Assembly: GCA_033283165.1 (NCBI GenBank)
Contig: JAWMQL010000001.1
Location: 310,001-374,000 of the forward strand
Length of the DNA: 64,000 bases
Origin: JAWMQL01 sp033283165
GTDB taxonomy: Bacteria > Pseudomonadota > Gammaproteobacteria > Pseudomonadales > Halieaceae
Direction of reading: 5' to 3'
A program made the position numbers and the translations under genes. The notes below the pieces were generated by a model. That model was given only the letters and a program-made list of their open reading frames with translations. It did no database searches and was not told where the DNA came from. Positions 33,436 through 42,199 of this stretch are shown piece by piece (within the stretch, counting starts at the first letter, position 1; each line of letters opens with the position of its first letter).

Positions 33436-34599
33436 CTACAGCTGTCCTGCGACCGCGGCACGGAATAGATCAGCGTATTGTCTGGCATCGAACCTAATAG
33501 GGTTGCCGCCCGCAGAAGGGTCCTCTGTTGCCATTCGGCCGATACGATCCGCCGCGTCGGCGTCGATGCCGATCTCCGCAAGATTGTGTGGGATACCCAG
33601 TTGCTCGCGTAAGTCCAGTATCCAACGCATGAAACTATCGATACCGGGCTGTTCGATGTCCAGATACCGGCACAGGCGCAGGATAGGGTCGTCTATCGCC
33701 TCACGATTCGCCTGCAGCACGTAGGGCATCAGGATAGCGTTCAACAGGCCGTGGTGGGCGTTATATACCGCGCCGAGAGGATGCGCGAGGGCGTGCATGG
33801 CGCCGAGCCCTTTTTGAAACGCCGTGGCGCCCATGGTGGAAGCGACCAGCATCTGGGTCCGGGCTTCAAGATCATTGCCATCGGCGACGGCCACCGGCAA
33901 GAACTCCCTGACCAGGCGAATACCCTCGATGGCGATCCCATCGGCGATGGGGTGGTAGGAGGGACAGCAGAATGCTTCCAGGTTATGTGAAAGCGCATCC
34001 ATTCCGGTAGCCGCGGTAAGGTGACGCGGCAAGCCAATGGTTAATTCGGGATCGAGAATAACGATGGCGGGCAGCATGCCGGGGTGGAAGATGATTTTCT
34101 TGACGTGCTGCCGGGAATCGGTGATGACCGAGGCGCGCCCGACCTCGGAGCCGGTCCCGGCCGTGGTGGGAATGGCGATGACGGGTGCAATGCCCTCGGC
34201 GTTCACCCGGGTCCAGTTATCGCCCGTGTCCTCAAAATCCCACAGTGGCCGCCTCTGGCCCACCATCAGGGCAACGGCCTTGCCGGCATCAAGGGCCGAG
34301 CCGCCACCCATGGCGATGACACCATCGTGCCTGCCATCGCGATAGGCGGTCACGCCTTCCTCGATGTTCTCCCCGGTGGGGTTTCCCTGGATGCCCGCAA
34401 AGACGCCGCAGGACAGGCCTGCGTCACGACAATTATTGACGGCGGCGTCTACCATGGGCGAGGAGGACAGACCGGGATCGGTAACCAGTAGCGGTGTTGT
34501 TATCCCCAACTGCTGGCAAAAGCCGGCCAGCTCGGTAATGCGTCCGGCACCTGCGTGGATACTGCTGGGGTAGTTCCAGTTGGCCAGTAACTCTGTCAT
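33436..34599 (-). CDS. Iron-containing (group III) alcohol dehydrogenase
   Basis: 387 residues from ATG 34599. N-terminal IHAGAGRITELAGF, cofactor site DGVIAMGGGSALDAGKAVA, IAVPTTAGTGSEVGRASV-like segment (here IPTTAGTGSEVGRASVI), and the metal-binding region DALSHNLEAFCCP, with later AMHALAHPLGAVYNAHHGLLNA (two His ligands). It interconverts an alcohol and aldehyde with NAD(P)H. It is 32 bp behind the glutamine-synthetase-like gene and is probably co-transcribed. The substrate is not deducible. Confidence 0.9.
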   Translation of the reverse strand: MTELLANWNYPSSIHAGAGRITELAGFCQQLGITTPLLVTDPGLSSSPMVDAAVNNCRDAGLSCGVFAGIQGNPTGENIEEGVTAYRDGRHDGVIAMGGGSALDAGKAVALMVGQRRPLWDFEDTGDNWTRVNAEGIAPVIAIPTTAGTGSEVGRASVITDSRQHVKKIIFHPGMLPAIVILDPELTIGLPRHLTAATGMDALSHNLEAFCCPSYHPIADGIAIEGIRLVREFLPVAVADGNDLEARTQMLVASTMGATAFQKGLGAMHALAHPLGAVYNAHHGLLNAILMPYVLQANREAIDDPILRLCRYLDIEQPGIDSFMRWILDLREQLGIPHNLAEIGIDADAADRIGRMATEDPSAGGNPIRFDARQYADLFRAAVAGQL

Positions 34600-34631
34600 C
34601 GCTTCGTTCACACGGCTCGGCGCACTGCGTG

Positions 34632-36011
34632 TTAAATAATCTCGAAGTAGCGCTCGAGTTCCCAATCGGTGATGTGTTTGTTGTGCTCGCGGGCTTCCCA
34701 GTCACGGCTGGCAGCATAGTGTTCCACAAACTCCGCTCCAAACAGTTCGCGGGCGACACGGGAGTCGCGAAGCGCCGTGGCGGCCTCTGACAGTGAGCGT
34801 GGCAGGGCCAGGGAAGAGGGGTGTTCCTGCTCGTAGGCATTGCCGGTCACCATGTCTTCCGGTTCCAGTTCATTCTCGATGCCATAGAGGCCCGCCCCCA
34901 GTGCGGCGGCAAGGGCGATATAGGGGTTGGCATCGGCAGAACCGAGACGAAATTCGACCCGTTGTGATTTATCGGATCCGGGAATAAGCCGCAAAGCGGT
35001 GGTGCGGTTCTCGCAGCCCCAGGTTGCATCGGTGGGTGCCCAGTATCCGGGAACCAGGCGTGAATAGGCATTAACAGTCTGGGCGAACATGGCCAGGAGT
35101 TCAGGCATCAATTTTTGCTGGCCCGCAATAAAGTGCCGTTGCACTTTACTCATGTTCATCGGCTGCTTTGCGTCGAAGAACGCCGATCCGGAGCCATCCA
35201 GCTTGCGAAGGGAAATGTGAATATGCCCTGACTGTCCCGGGTAATCATTGGACCATTTGGCCATGAAGGTCGCCATCATGCCCCGTCTCTGGGCCCACAC
35301 CTTGGTGAAGGTCTTGAACAGGGCGGCCTTGTCCGCGGCTGCCTCAGCGTGATCTACGGCCAACGCGGCCTCCAGTACGCCGGGCCCCGTTTCCGTGTGC
35401 AGGCCTTCGATGGGAAAATTCATCTCCTCGCCCAACTGCAGCAACTCGTGATACAGGTCGGCATGCACCGAGTTGCGGATCATGGAGTAGCCGAAGAACC
35501 CGGGCGTAACCGGTTCCAGGTTGCGATAGTGTTTGGCACGGGCGGAGTGAGGGGTTTCGTTGAACAGGAAAAACTCATACTCGAACGCCGCGAGCGGCTC
35601 AAACCCCAGGACCTCAGATTTCTGTAACACTCTGGCCAGCGTACTGCGTGGGCTGACCTCGGCGGCGTTGCCATCGAAGTCGCAGAGAAACAGCAGCATG
35701 CCGTCTTCAAAGGGGATCTCCCGGCAGCTTTCGGGAATCACTCTGACCGGGGCATCGGGATAGCCGGTGTGCCAGCCGGTGAAGGTGACATCAGTATTTT
35801 CGTAAAGCTGGTCTTGCGAATCCCAGCCCAGTACGACATCACAGAATGCAAAGCCGGCGTCCAATGACGAGAAGAATTTCTCCTTGCTCATGTACTTGCC
35901 GCGCATCACACCGTCATTGTCAAACAGGCCGACTTTTACGTGGGTCAGCTGGCGATCCTCGACAATCTGCCTGGCGTCAGCGGCGGTTTTTACCTTGGCT
36001 GGAATCATCAT
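34632..36011 (-). CDS. Glutamine synthetase-family ligase (PuuA/GlnA-like, not core GlnA)
   Basis: 459 residues. Has the N-terminal HVKVGLFDNDGVMRGKYM beta-grasp part and the catalytic barrel: AFEYEFFLF, GLHTETGPGVLEAAL, GHIHISLRKLDGSG, NAYSRLVPGYWAPTDATWGCENRT and RVEFRLGSADANPYIALAA. The conserved NRT-x-ALR and RLGSADANPY forms belong to gamma-glutamyl-amine ligases and related amide-forming enzymes. It would join glutamate or another acid to an amine using ATP. With the adjacent alcohol dehydrogenase it may belong to an amine or amino-alcohol route. Confidence 0.85.
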   Translation of the reverse strand: MMIPAKVKTAADARQIVEDRQLTHVKVGLFDNDGVMRGKYMSKEKFFSSLDAGFAFCDVVLGWDSQDQLYENTDVTFTGWHTGYPDAPVRVIPESCREIPFEDGMLLFLCDFDGNAAEVSPRSTLARVLQKSEVLGFEPLAAFEYEFFLFNETPHSARAKHYRNLEPVTPGFFGYSMIRNSVHADLYHELLQLGEEMNFPIEGLHTETGPGVLEAALAVDHAEAAADKAALFKTFTKVWAQRRGMMATFMAKWSNDYPGQSGHIHISLRKLDGSGSAFFDAKQPMNMSKVQRHFIAGQQKLMPELLAMFAQTVNAYSRLVPGYWAPTDATWGCENRTTALRLIPGSDKSQRVEFRLGSADANPYIALAAALGAGLYGIENELEPEDMVTGNAYEQEHPSSLALPRSLSEAATALRDSRVARELFGAEFVEHYAASRDWEAREHNKHITDWELERYFEII

Positions 36012-36067
36012 AGGAAGCGCCTCTTCTATTACACCAGTGACCAGCAGGGCGGGGTCAGGGTCTGGCG

Positions 36068-36601
36068 CTAGCTGGCGTAGGCCGGGCCGCCAAATTCCGG
36101 GTTGCCGACTTCGTCAAAGCTGAGGACGTTCGTCGTATCCCAGGGTGGCGCCTCGGTACGAAGGGCAACCAGCGCTTTCTGTTGGCTCCACTTGACGACA
36201 TCCAGGCAGATCTCGGCGATCTGGGTCGCGGTATAGTGCCTTTCAAGTTCCGCCTTCAACTCTTCGTCCGCGAACGAGGGCGACAGAATCATGGCATCGC
36301 AGAGTCGCAGCGCGGCTATAATCTCGGGACCGAAGTCACTGTTTTCATAGTGCGCGATTTTGCGTTGCATGCTCTCGTCGAAACCTTCATCCAGTGCCTC
36401 CCGGGTGCGCAGGGAACCGCACAGGCGACAGTCGTGGATCTGTGCGCAGCGCAGACGAACGAGTTCGGTCGTCAAGGGGTCAACCGTTTTTGCGCGAACG
36501 ACAGACGCGGCAAAGTCCGCAATTGCGCGCTCCAAAGCCCCGTCGAGCGCGATACCGGGCGTCAGTTCCTCCAGAGGTAATCGGGGCGTTTGTGCACTCA
36601 T
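36068..36601 (-). CDS. Carboxymuconolactone decarboxylase / AhpD-like protein
   Basis: 177 residues. The CMD core is seen as LTTELVRLRCAQIHDCRLCGSLRTREALDEG, with the redox pair Cys-x-x-Cys (DCRLCG) and upstream Glu. The C-terminal half adds IAEICLDVVKWSQQKALVAL. Members act as peroxidases, decarboxylases or unknown redox proteins. Its ATG overlaps the stop of the preceding gene (TAATG), so the two are translationally coupled and may form a hetero-complex. Confidence 0.8.
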   Translation of the reverse strand: MSAQTPRLPLEELTPGIALDGALERAIADFAASVVRAKTVDPLTTELVRLRCAQIHDCRLCGSLRTREALDEGFDESMQRKIAHYENSDFGPEIIAALRLCDAMILSPSFADEELKAELERHYTATQIAEICLDVVKWSQQKALVALRTEAPPWDTTNVLSFDEVGNPEFGGPAYAS

Positions 36602-36969
36602 TACAGCACCCTCCTTGTAACAAGTTCCAGTCTGCCTAACATATCAGCCACGTAAAGCGCGTTGACAAAAGCGTAAATCTCATCGGCGCTGGCGAACGCC
36701 TGTAACCGGGCCACCTGCTCGTCGCTCAGGGTACTGACTGAAGCGGCAAACTGCTCTGTGAACTCGATAAAAGCGCTTTCCCTGTCCGACAGGGGGCCCG
36801 CGGGTGGCGACCAGTTCTGTTGTCGCAGGGCGGCCATCACGTAAGAAGAGCAAAGCTCCAGTAAGCCGGGATCCGTGGCCTCGCGGGCCAATTGTATTGT
36901 CTTCTCGAGCTCCACGGCGACTGCGGGATGGAGTTCCCGCAGCCTGGCAAGGGTATCGTGCGAAAGCAT
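36601..36969 (-). CDS. Small all-helical protein coupled to the AhpD-like gene
   Basis: 122 residues from ATG 36969; the frame runs on to 37047 without a better start. It is almost wholly alpha-helical (HPAVAVELEKTIQLARE, LLELCSSYVMAALRQQ, ESAFIEFTEQFAASV, IYAFVNALYVADMLGRLELV) and lacks the CxxC pair. Helix pattern and pairing suggest a divergent CMD-fold subunit. No family was recognised with certainty. Confidence 0.6.
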   Translation of the reverse strand: MLSHDTLARLRELHPAVAVELEKTIQLAREATDPGLLELCSSYVMAALRQQNWSPPAGPLSDRESAFIEFTEQFAASVSTLSDEQVARLQAFASADEIYAFVNALYVADMLGRLELVTRRVL

Positions 36970-37052
36970 GTCGTGATTCCTGCTAATCGATAGTTGTGCC
37001 CCAAAGATATTAGCAGACTGTGCGCCTGCGGTGATGGTTTCACGCAACTCGT

Positions 37053-37136
37053 CGCCGGGCGCCCCTCGCCGGGCACCCCTCGCCGGGCGCCCCTCGCCGG
37101 GCGCCCCTGGTCGGGCGCCCCTGGCCGGGCGCCCCT
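37053..37136. repeat. GC-rich 14-bp minisatellite, six units
   Basis: Unit CGCCGGGCGCCCCT repeated six times head to tail with few changes (one G-to-A in unit 2; first bases altered in units 5-6). Each unit contains the palindrome GGGCGCCC. It lies in the divergent promoter region between the genes at 36969 and 37238. Confidence 0.9.
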
Positions 37137-37237
37137 GCCCGGGAGCGGTTGATTTTAGGCCCGATCCGTCTGATCATTGGCCGAGTACCTCGTGTTGCCT
37201 CCGGAAACTCTCAGCATCAATCCAAAGGGAATCGACC

Positions 37238-37852
37238 ATGTCTAAACCCCTGTCACGGCTCTTACTGCTAACCCTGCTGATCGGCGGATGCGCTACCGAG
37301 GTCGCGATCCAGGATTCGGCCAAAAACCCGCAATGGCAGGGCGACAACCCCCAGAAGGTTATGATCGTCGGGATAGATGAGCGTCGCTATCGGACGCCCT
37401 TTGAGAGCACGTTCGTGGCCGAGTTGCGCAGCCGTGGCTACAACGCGGTGACCAGTACTGCCTACGCGCCTGTACTGTCTGACCTGGAAGATGACGCCAC
37501 CTTCAAGCAGGTGATCGAGCAATCCGGTGCTGACAGCATCATGACCGTCAAGGCGGTGGGTTTTCGACAGCCCAATAACGACGCCTGGGCCGCGGCTTAC
37601 ATTGTGGCTGCCCTTTTCGCGGAAGATTACAGCGATTATCGCAGAATGCGTGGCGCAGTGAGTGCCGGCGCCCTCGCCGATAACGTGGCGGCCGCCCATT
37701 ACGGACTGGAAGTGCAGTTTTTTGATGTCGCCACCGACAAGATGATCTGGAGCGCGAAAACCAGGACTTTTGACGCAGAACACCTGGACGACCTGGTGAT
37801 CAAACTGGCCGATGTGCTGATTGATGAGCTGATTGCCGAGGGCATCATCTAG
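37238..37852 (+). CDS. Hypothetical lipoprotein
   Basis: 204 residues from ATG 37238; the open frame runs back through the minisatellite but has no proper start there. The signal peptide ends in LIGGC (lipobox). The body alternates strands and helices (KVMIVGIDERRYRTPFESTFVAELRSRGY, SGADSIMTVKAVGF, VQFFDVATDKMIWSAKTRTFD, LVIKLADVLIDELIAEGII). That pattern is like small outer-membrane lipoproteins of the DUF4136 / LpoB-like kind. Function unknown. Confidence 0.7.
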   Translation: MSKPLSRLLLLTLLIGGCATEVAIQDSAKNPQWQGDNPQKVMIVGIDERRYRTPFESTFVAELRSRGYNAVTSTAYAPVLSDLEDDATFKQVIEQSGADSIMTVKAVGFRQPNNDAWAAAYIVAALFAEDYSDYRRMRGAVSAGALADNVAAAHYGLEVQFFDVATDKMIWSAKTRTFDAEHLDDLVIKLADVLIDELIAEGII

Positions 37853-37898
37853 CGCACGGGATTCGCTCAACAAGTAAAACCGTAGACTTATAGAGAAC

Positions 37899-38558
37899 AT
37901 GATCAACATGGATTTCAGCCAGCGCGTGGTGGTTAACACTGCGGAAGCGGATTGGGTGAAGAGCCCCATGCCGGGTGTGTGGCGCAAGCCTCTGGCGCGC
38001 GAAGAAGCCGAGCGTGGCCACGCCACCAGCATCGTGCGTTATGACCCTGGTGCCCGCTTCAGCCCCCACGACCACCCACAGGGTGAGGAGATTCTTGTGC
38101 TGGAGGGCACCTTCTCGGACGAAACGGGTGATTACCAGGCCGGCACCTATTTCCGGAACCCGGAAGGCTTCCGCCACGCCCCGTTCTCCGAGGAAGGTTG
38201 CGAGATTTTTGTGAAGCTGCACCAGTTCCAGCCCGATGACACGGAGCACGTGGTGGTCGACACGGAAAATACCCCTTTCCAGCCAGGCCAGGGCGGACTC
38301 ACCGTACTGCCCCTGCACCGGCACGGCACCGAACAGGTGGCGCTGGTGCGCTGGCCCGCGGGCGAACGGTTCCGGCCCCATCGCCATTACGGTGGCGAGG
38401 AGATCTACGTGGTGCGTGGCGAGTTAATTGATGAACATGGGCGCTACCCGGCGGGTTCCTGGCTGCGCAGCCCGCACCTCAGCGAACATTGCCCCTATGC
38501 CGAGCAAGACACCCTGATCTGGGTGAAGGTAGGTCATCTGCCGCTGGACGTCGCGTGA
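37899..38558 (+). CDS. Double-cupin ChrR-like protein
   Basis: 219 residues with two cupin modules. The first (about 12-105) has YDPGARFSPHDHPQGEEILVLEGTFSDE, the second (about 118-215) has WPAGERFRPHRHYGGEEIYVVRGELIDE. Both keep the His-x-His...Glu metal ligands of ChrR/anti-sigma cupins, but no sigma-binding N-terminus is present. It may be an oxygenase, isomerase or stress sensor. An alternative in-frame ATG lies 9 bp downstream at 37908. Confidence 0.85.
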   Translation: MINMDFSQRVVVNTAEADWVKSPMPGVWRKPLAREEAERGHATSIVRYDPGARFSPHDHPQGEEILVLEGTFSDETGDYQAGTYFRNPEGFRHAPFSEEGCEIFVKLHQFQPDDTEHVVVDTENTPFQPGQGGLTVLPLHRHGTEQVALVRWPAGERFRPHRHYGGEEIYVVRGELIDEHGRYPAGSWLRSPHLSEHCPYAEQDTLIWVKVGHLPLDVA

Positions 38559-38657
38559 ACCCCGGTGGTATCACCTGCCGCTGGAACTGTGCCGGCAGAA
38601 GACTAGGACTCGCTGGCGTGGCAAACGATCGACTCTTAACCTGAACGGCCTCTGCTG

Positions 38658-39500
38658 ATGAATCAGGACCTGCTCCAGCAGCGTCTTCAGTGCCTGGCGC
38701 CGGATGACCTGAAGACCCTGCTGGTGGGTGGTTTACGTCTGTCGCCAAAGTCGGTAGCCGGCATGGAACAGCCTGCGCTGGTGGCGCTGTGTGACCAGCG
38801 GCTGCGCCGGGCCGCAGGGTCTTCCCTGGTCAATCTGATCCGACAGCCGGGCAGCTTTCCCTACAAGCAACTGCTGATCGATGTTGCGGACAAGCTGGCA
38901 CCGGGTTTTACCCCCCTGAGCTGGACCCCGTACCGCCAGGGCGATGCGCACACCGAGGAAGAGATTGAAGATGCGGTCCTCGAGCTGTTTGAGGCCCGGG
39001 CCCGACGGTGGTGGGCCAGGCTGTCGCAGGAGCGGCGCGGGGAGTTCGTGGAGGAATTGAACCGGGTGTTGCGCGCCGAGGGGAAGAGCCGGGGACCGCT
39101 GGGGCAGGGCGCGATGCCGGTGTTGCAACAGCAGGCGGTGGAACAACTCATCCAGGCCGGTCTGGTGGCGGGCCTGTCCAATGTCGCCGCCACCGGTGTG
39201 CTGGGCACCCTGGGGGTGTCGATGGTGGGGCAGCTCGGCTGGCTGGTACTGGTCCAGACTGTGGGCTGGATGGCGGGCCTGAAAATTGCCCTGTTCGGGG
39301 TCGGTGGCTACGGTGCCATGGGTGGCGCGGTCACCGTACTGGGTGGCGCGGCGGTCGGCGGACTGGTGGCCATTCCCGGGTTGCTGGTAGTGGCAGATGG
39401 GCCCGCTTACCGCAAGACCATCCCCACCACCCTGATGTTGCTGGCCCGGTCCCGGCTGGACCTGAAGCTCAGGGACGCCGGGCCACCAGGCGCGCAATAG
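38658..39500 (+). CDS. YaaW-like (UPF0174) protein
   Basis: 280 residues. It follows E. coli YaaW in layout: helical N-terminus, SFPYKQLLIDVADKLAPGF, a helical middle (ERRGEFVEELNRVL), a Gly/Ala-rich membrane-like stretch (about 170-250) and the C-terminal YRKTIPTTLMLLARSRL. Function is unknown in the family. The 3' end overlaps the convergent methyltransferase gene by 32 bp. Confidence 0.72.
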   Translation: MNQDLLQQRLQCLAPDDLKTLLVGGLRLSPKSVAGMEQPALVALCDQRLRRAAGSSLVNLIRQPGSFPYKQLLIDVADKLAPGFTPLSWTPYRQGDAHTEEEIEDAVLELFEARARRWWARLSQERRGEFVEELNRVLRAEGKSRGPLGQGAMPVLQQQAVEQLIQAGLVAGLSNVAATGVLGTLGVSMVGQLGWLVLVQTVGWMAGLKIALFGVGGYGAMGGAVTVLGGAAVGGLVAIPGLLVVADGPAYRKTIPTTLMLLARSRLDLKLRDAGPPGAQ

Positions 39501-40011
39501 CCTGCTGGCGGCTGCCGTCCGCGTCCGGCACCACGCCCTCGAAGCTGTACAGGATCTCCCAGGCGCCGAACGCGTCCTGCAACTCGCCCGGCCGCAACAG
39601 GAAATCGGGATTGTGGGGCCGTCCGAACCGCGGTTGCTCCGTGGTAAACGTTTCATAGACCAGCAGGCCGCCGGGACATATGGCGCGCCGGATGGCCGGC
39701 AGCAGGGGCCTGTGCAGATAGCGAAAAACCAGTATTGCACCCCACTCGTCTTCGCCCAGCGGGGCGGGTGGGTCGGCCTCGAAGTCGGCCTGCCACAGCC
39801 TGGCCCGGTAGGCGGCATCCGGTGGTAATTGTTCCTGCAATGCGACTTTTACCCGGTCCAGTGCCTCAGCCGAGCGGTCGGCGAATACCACCTCCAGGCC
39901 CTGACCCAGCAGGAACAGGCCGTTGCGGCCGCCGCCACAGGCGAGGTCGAGCACAGGTGTCGAATCGCGCAAGCGGGGGAGAAATTCCTGCAACAGGGGA
40001 GACGGAGCCAT
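39469..40011 (-). CDS. Class I SAM-dependent methyltransferase (TehB-like)
   Basis: 180 residues from ATG 40011; the frame continues to 40119 without a suitable start. Motif I is VLDLACGGGRNGLFL, motif II VVFADRS, followed by WGAILVFRYLHRPLLPAIRRAI and GGLLVYETFT. It is similar to tellurite-resistance TehB and small thiopurine-type methyltransferases. Its C-terminus overlaps the YaaW-like gene tail to tail. Confidence 0.82.
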   Translation of the reverse strand: MAPSPLLQEFLPRLRDSTPVLDLACGGGRNGLFLLGQGLEVVFADRSAEALDRVKVALQEQLPPDAAYRARLWQADFEADPPAPLGEDEWGAILVFRYLHRPLLPAIRRAICPGGLLVYETFTTEQPRFGRPHNPDFLLRPGELQDAFGAWEILYSFEGVVPDADGSRQQAIARLVARRP

Positions 40012-40159
40012 GCCGCGCAGCTTACGGATTACCCGCTGTAATGGAAAGTACGGCCAATAAGTTACCCGGTTTCCAAACTTGCCAAGCCCCCCGGACCGGC
40101 TACCCTTGGGAAAGGACAACGCATTGCCGGCAAAGGCTTGCGCCGGCCAGGGAGGGGTT

Positions 40160-41365
40160 ATGGAAGACGGGTATATCGAGCGCTGGCGTTACCTGGGCGC
40201 GTGGTTGATTTTGTTGCTATCGCTGGTTTCCCTGGGCGGCTGCCTGGTTACCGTGGAATACGGTGTGGGTGGTACCGTGACGTCCAGCGTGGAGCGAGAG
40301 TGTTTTTTCAATTGTGCTTACAACGTCGGTCCGGGCGAGGATTTCGAGCGCACATTCACCGCCGTGCCCACAGGTGGCTGGGAGTTTCATCGCTGGCGTG
40401 ATTCGCTTGGTGATGGCTACAGCGTTTGCACGTCGCCCCTGCTGCGGGCCTGTCCGTTTACAATTGTCTCCTTGCCCGAACTGCTCGATCCGTTTGAGCT
40501 GACCCTGGAGCCCTTTTTCCTGCCCAACAACGGCTTCCGACTCACCCGCCTGGCCTATACCACGCCCACGCAGATGCCGGGGGCATTCCGGCAAGTGAGC
40601 CTGACCGAGTGGGAGCAACAGTTGGGCAGCAGTGTATTTCGACTGGTGCTGGAAAATCGCACCGAGTCCAGCGTGTCCCTGTCCGACGCGTCCCGCAAAC
40701 TCCTGTACGTGCTCAATCTCGGCACCAGCCAGGTGAATTTCTCCAAGGAAGGCGCTGCGCTGGAGGTCGAGGGCGGCATCACGGCGGCCACCTCGCGGCC
40801 CACCGGCTGGCTGGTTAACTGGGTCAGCTTCGGCAACAGCCGCGGACAGGCGCGGGGGGAGTACCGCCAGGTGGACGAGATGAGCTGGCAGCGTTTCCGC
40901 CGCAACCGCGATGAACCCAACGCGGAATTTGTGGAAGAGGAGCGAGGCGCCGACACGCTGGTGCTGCGCAATCTGGGCAATGGCAAACTGCTGGAATTCA
41001 ACTTCACTACCGGCGATATCCGCGACCCGGCCGATGAGGATGTGGTGGTTGCCGTCATCCAGGACTGGCGCCAGGCGGTAAACGGCTGGAACGCCTACCT
41101 GGTGCAGTTCGCGGATATGAACTCCGGTGAGGATGCCGGTGCCTATGTCCGGGTCTCGGAGTTCGGTTGGGAGGAGCGCGGTACCGCAACGGGTGACCTG
41201 CGCGCGCAACTGGTGGAAACCCGGCGCGACGCGATCCGGATCGACCTGCGCGATACCAACACCGGCCGGGTGGTCCAGTTGCGTATAAGGGATGGTTTTG
41301 TCGCCGAATCTTCCAGCGGGGTTTCCGTTCCGATCCCGAAATGGGATATTGTGGAAATATTGTAA
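40160..41365 (+). CDS. Lipoprotein with InlB-like repeat domain and three internal repeats
   Basis: 401 residues from ATG 40160 behind GGAGGGG. Signal and lipobox LGGC. After it comes a divergent InlB-B-repeat-like segment (GGTVTSS, paired cysteines, TFTAVPTGGWEFHRW). The rest is built of three ~100-residue repeats, each holding a Gly/Ala-x-(Y/F)-x-x-V-x-E/S-x-x-W motif: GAFRQVSLTEWEQ, ARGEYRQVDEMSWQRF, GAYVRVSEFGWEER. Each repeat ends in an hydrophobic strand pair (RKLLYVLNL, KLLEFNF, VVQLRI). Secreted to the envelope, function unknown. Confidence 0.75.
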   Translation: MEDGYIERWRYLGAWLILLLSLVSLGGCLVTVEYGVGGTVTSSVERECFFNCAYNVGPGEDFERTFTAVPTGGWEFHRWRDSLGDGYSVCTSPLLRACPFTIVSLPELLDPFELTLEPFFLPNNGFRLTRLAYTTPTQMPGAFRQVSLTEWEQQLGSSVFRLVLENRTESSVSLSDASRKLLYVLNLGTSQVNFSKEGAALEVEGGITAATSRPTGWLVNWVSFGNSRGQARGEYRQVDEMSWQRFRRNRDEPNAEFVEEERGADTLVLRNLGNGKLLEFNFTTGDIRDPADEDVVVAVIQDWRQAVNGWNAYLVQFADMNSGEDAGAYVRVSEFGWEERGTATGDLRAQLVETRRDAIRIDLRDTNTGRVVQLRIRDGFVAESSSGVSVPIPKWDIVEIL

Positions 41366-41406
41366 GGCGTTTTATTTCCACAACGGATTTCGGGGCTACG
41401 AATACC

Positions 41407-42156
41407 ATGACGCGACTGCTGTTGATCCTGATGCTGGCCTGCGCAAGTGTCGCCAGCCACGCCGCCGATGTGCTCAAGGTGGGCCTGTCACCGGACTACC
41501 CGCCGCTGCAATACAAGCAGGATGGGCGCCTGGTGGGGGTGGAGCCCGATAACATCAAGGCAGTCAGTGAAATCCTGGGTCGGCCTGTGCAAACCTTCGA
41601 ATTCCCCTTCGAGCAGCTCATCCCCGCCCTGCAGCAGGGGCGTATCGACGTGATCATGTCGGGCCTCTCGGTGACCCCCGAACGGTCCGAGCAGGTGCTG
41701 TTTGCCGAGCCCTACCTGCAGGTGGGCCAGATGGCCATCATGCACCGGGACAAACTGGGCAGGTATTCCCAGCCCTGGGCTATTTTCCGTGAGGGTGTGC
41801 GGGTGGGCGTGGAGCCGGGCACCACCGGCGCGTCCTTTGCCGAGCGGGAGCTGCCGGACGCAGAAATCGTGTTTGTCGCCAATCCGGAGCAGGCCTTCGC
41901 GGCCCTGCGGCAGGACCAGATTGACCTGTATGTACACGACGCCCCCACCAGCTGGAACCTGGCCACGTCAATGGAAAACGACGACCTGATCAGTCTCTAC
42001 AGCCCGTTGACGAAAGAATCACTGGCCTGGGCGGTGCGGCAGGGCGACGACGCCCTGCTGGCGGAGCTCAACCGGGCATTGGAACTGATGCGCAGCAACG
42101 GCACACTGTCCTATATCCTGAATCGCTGGATCCCGGTGCAGGTCGAGGTGCAGTAG
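41407..42156 (+). CDS. Family 3 periplasmic solute-binding protein
   Basis: 249 residues from ATG 41407. Signal peptide (LLLILMLACASVASHA) and SBP_bac_3 signature: VLKVGLSPDYPPLQYKQDGRLVGVEPD, GRIDVIMSGLSVTPERSEQVLFAEPY, VGVEPGTTG and ALRQDQIDLYVHDAP. It binds amino acids or similar small polar ligands. No ABC permease or ATPase gene is adjacent, so it may be an orphan subunit or a sensor. Confidence 0.87.
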   Translation: MTRLLLILMLACASVASHAADVLKVGLSPDYPPLQYKQDGRLVGVEPDNIKAVSEILGRPVQTFEFPFEQLIPALQQGRIDVIMSGLSVTPERSEQVLFAEPYLQVGQMAIMHRDKLGRYSQPWAIFREGVRVGVEPGTTGASFAERELPDAEIVFVANPEQAFAALRQDQIDLYVHDAPTSWNLATSMENDDLISLYSPLTKESLAWAVRQGDDALLAELNRALELMRSNGTLSYILNRWIPVQVEVQ

Positions 42157-42199
42157 GCATTCCCGCAACGCCGGCTGTTGCAGGCGGCGCAGTCCCGGC

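Noticed and set aside
37053..37136. CRISPR-like array
   Set aside because: The 14-bp units are contiguous with no unique spacers and no cas genes nearby; this is a minisatellite.
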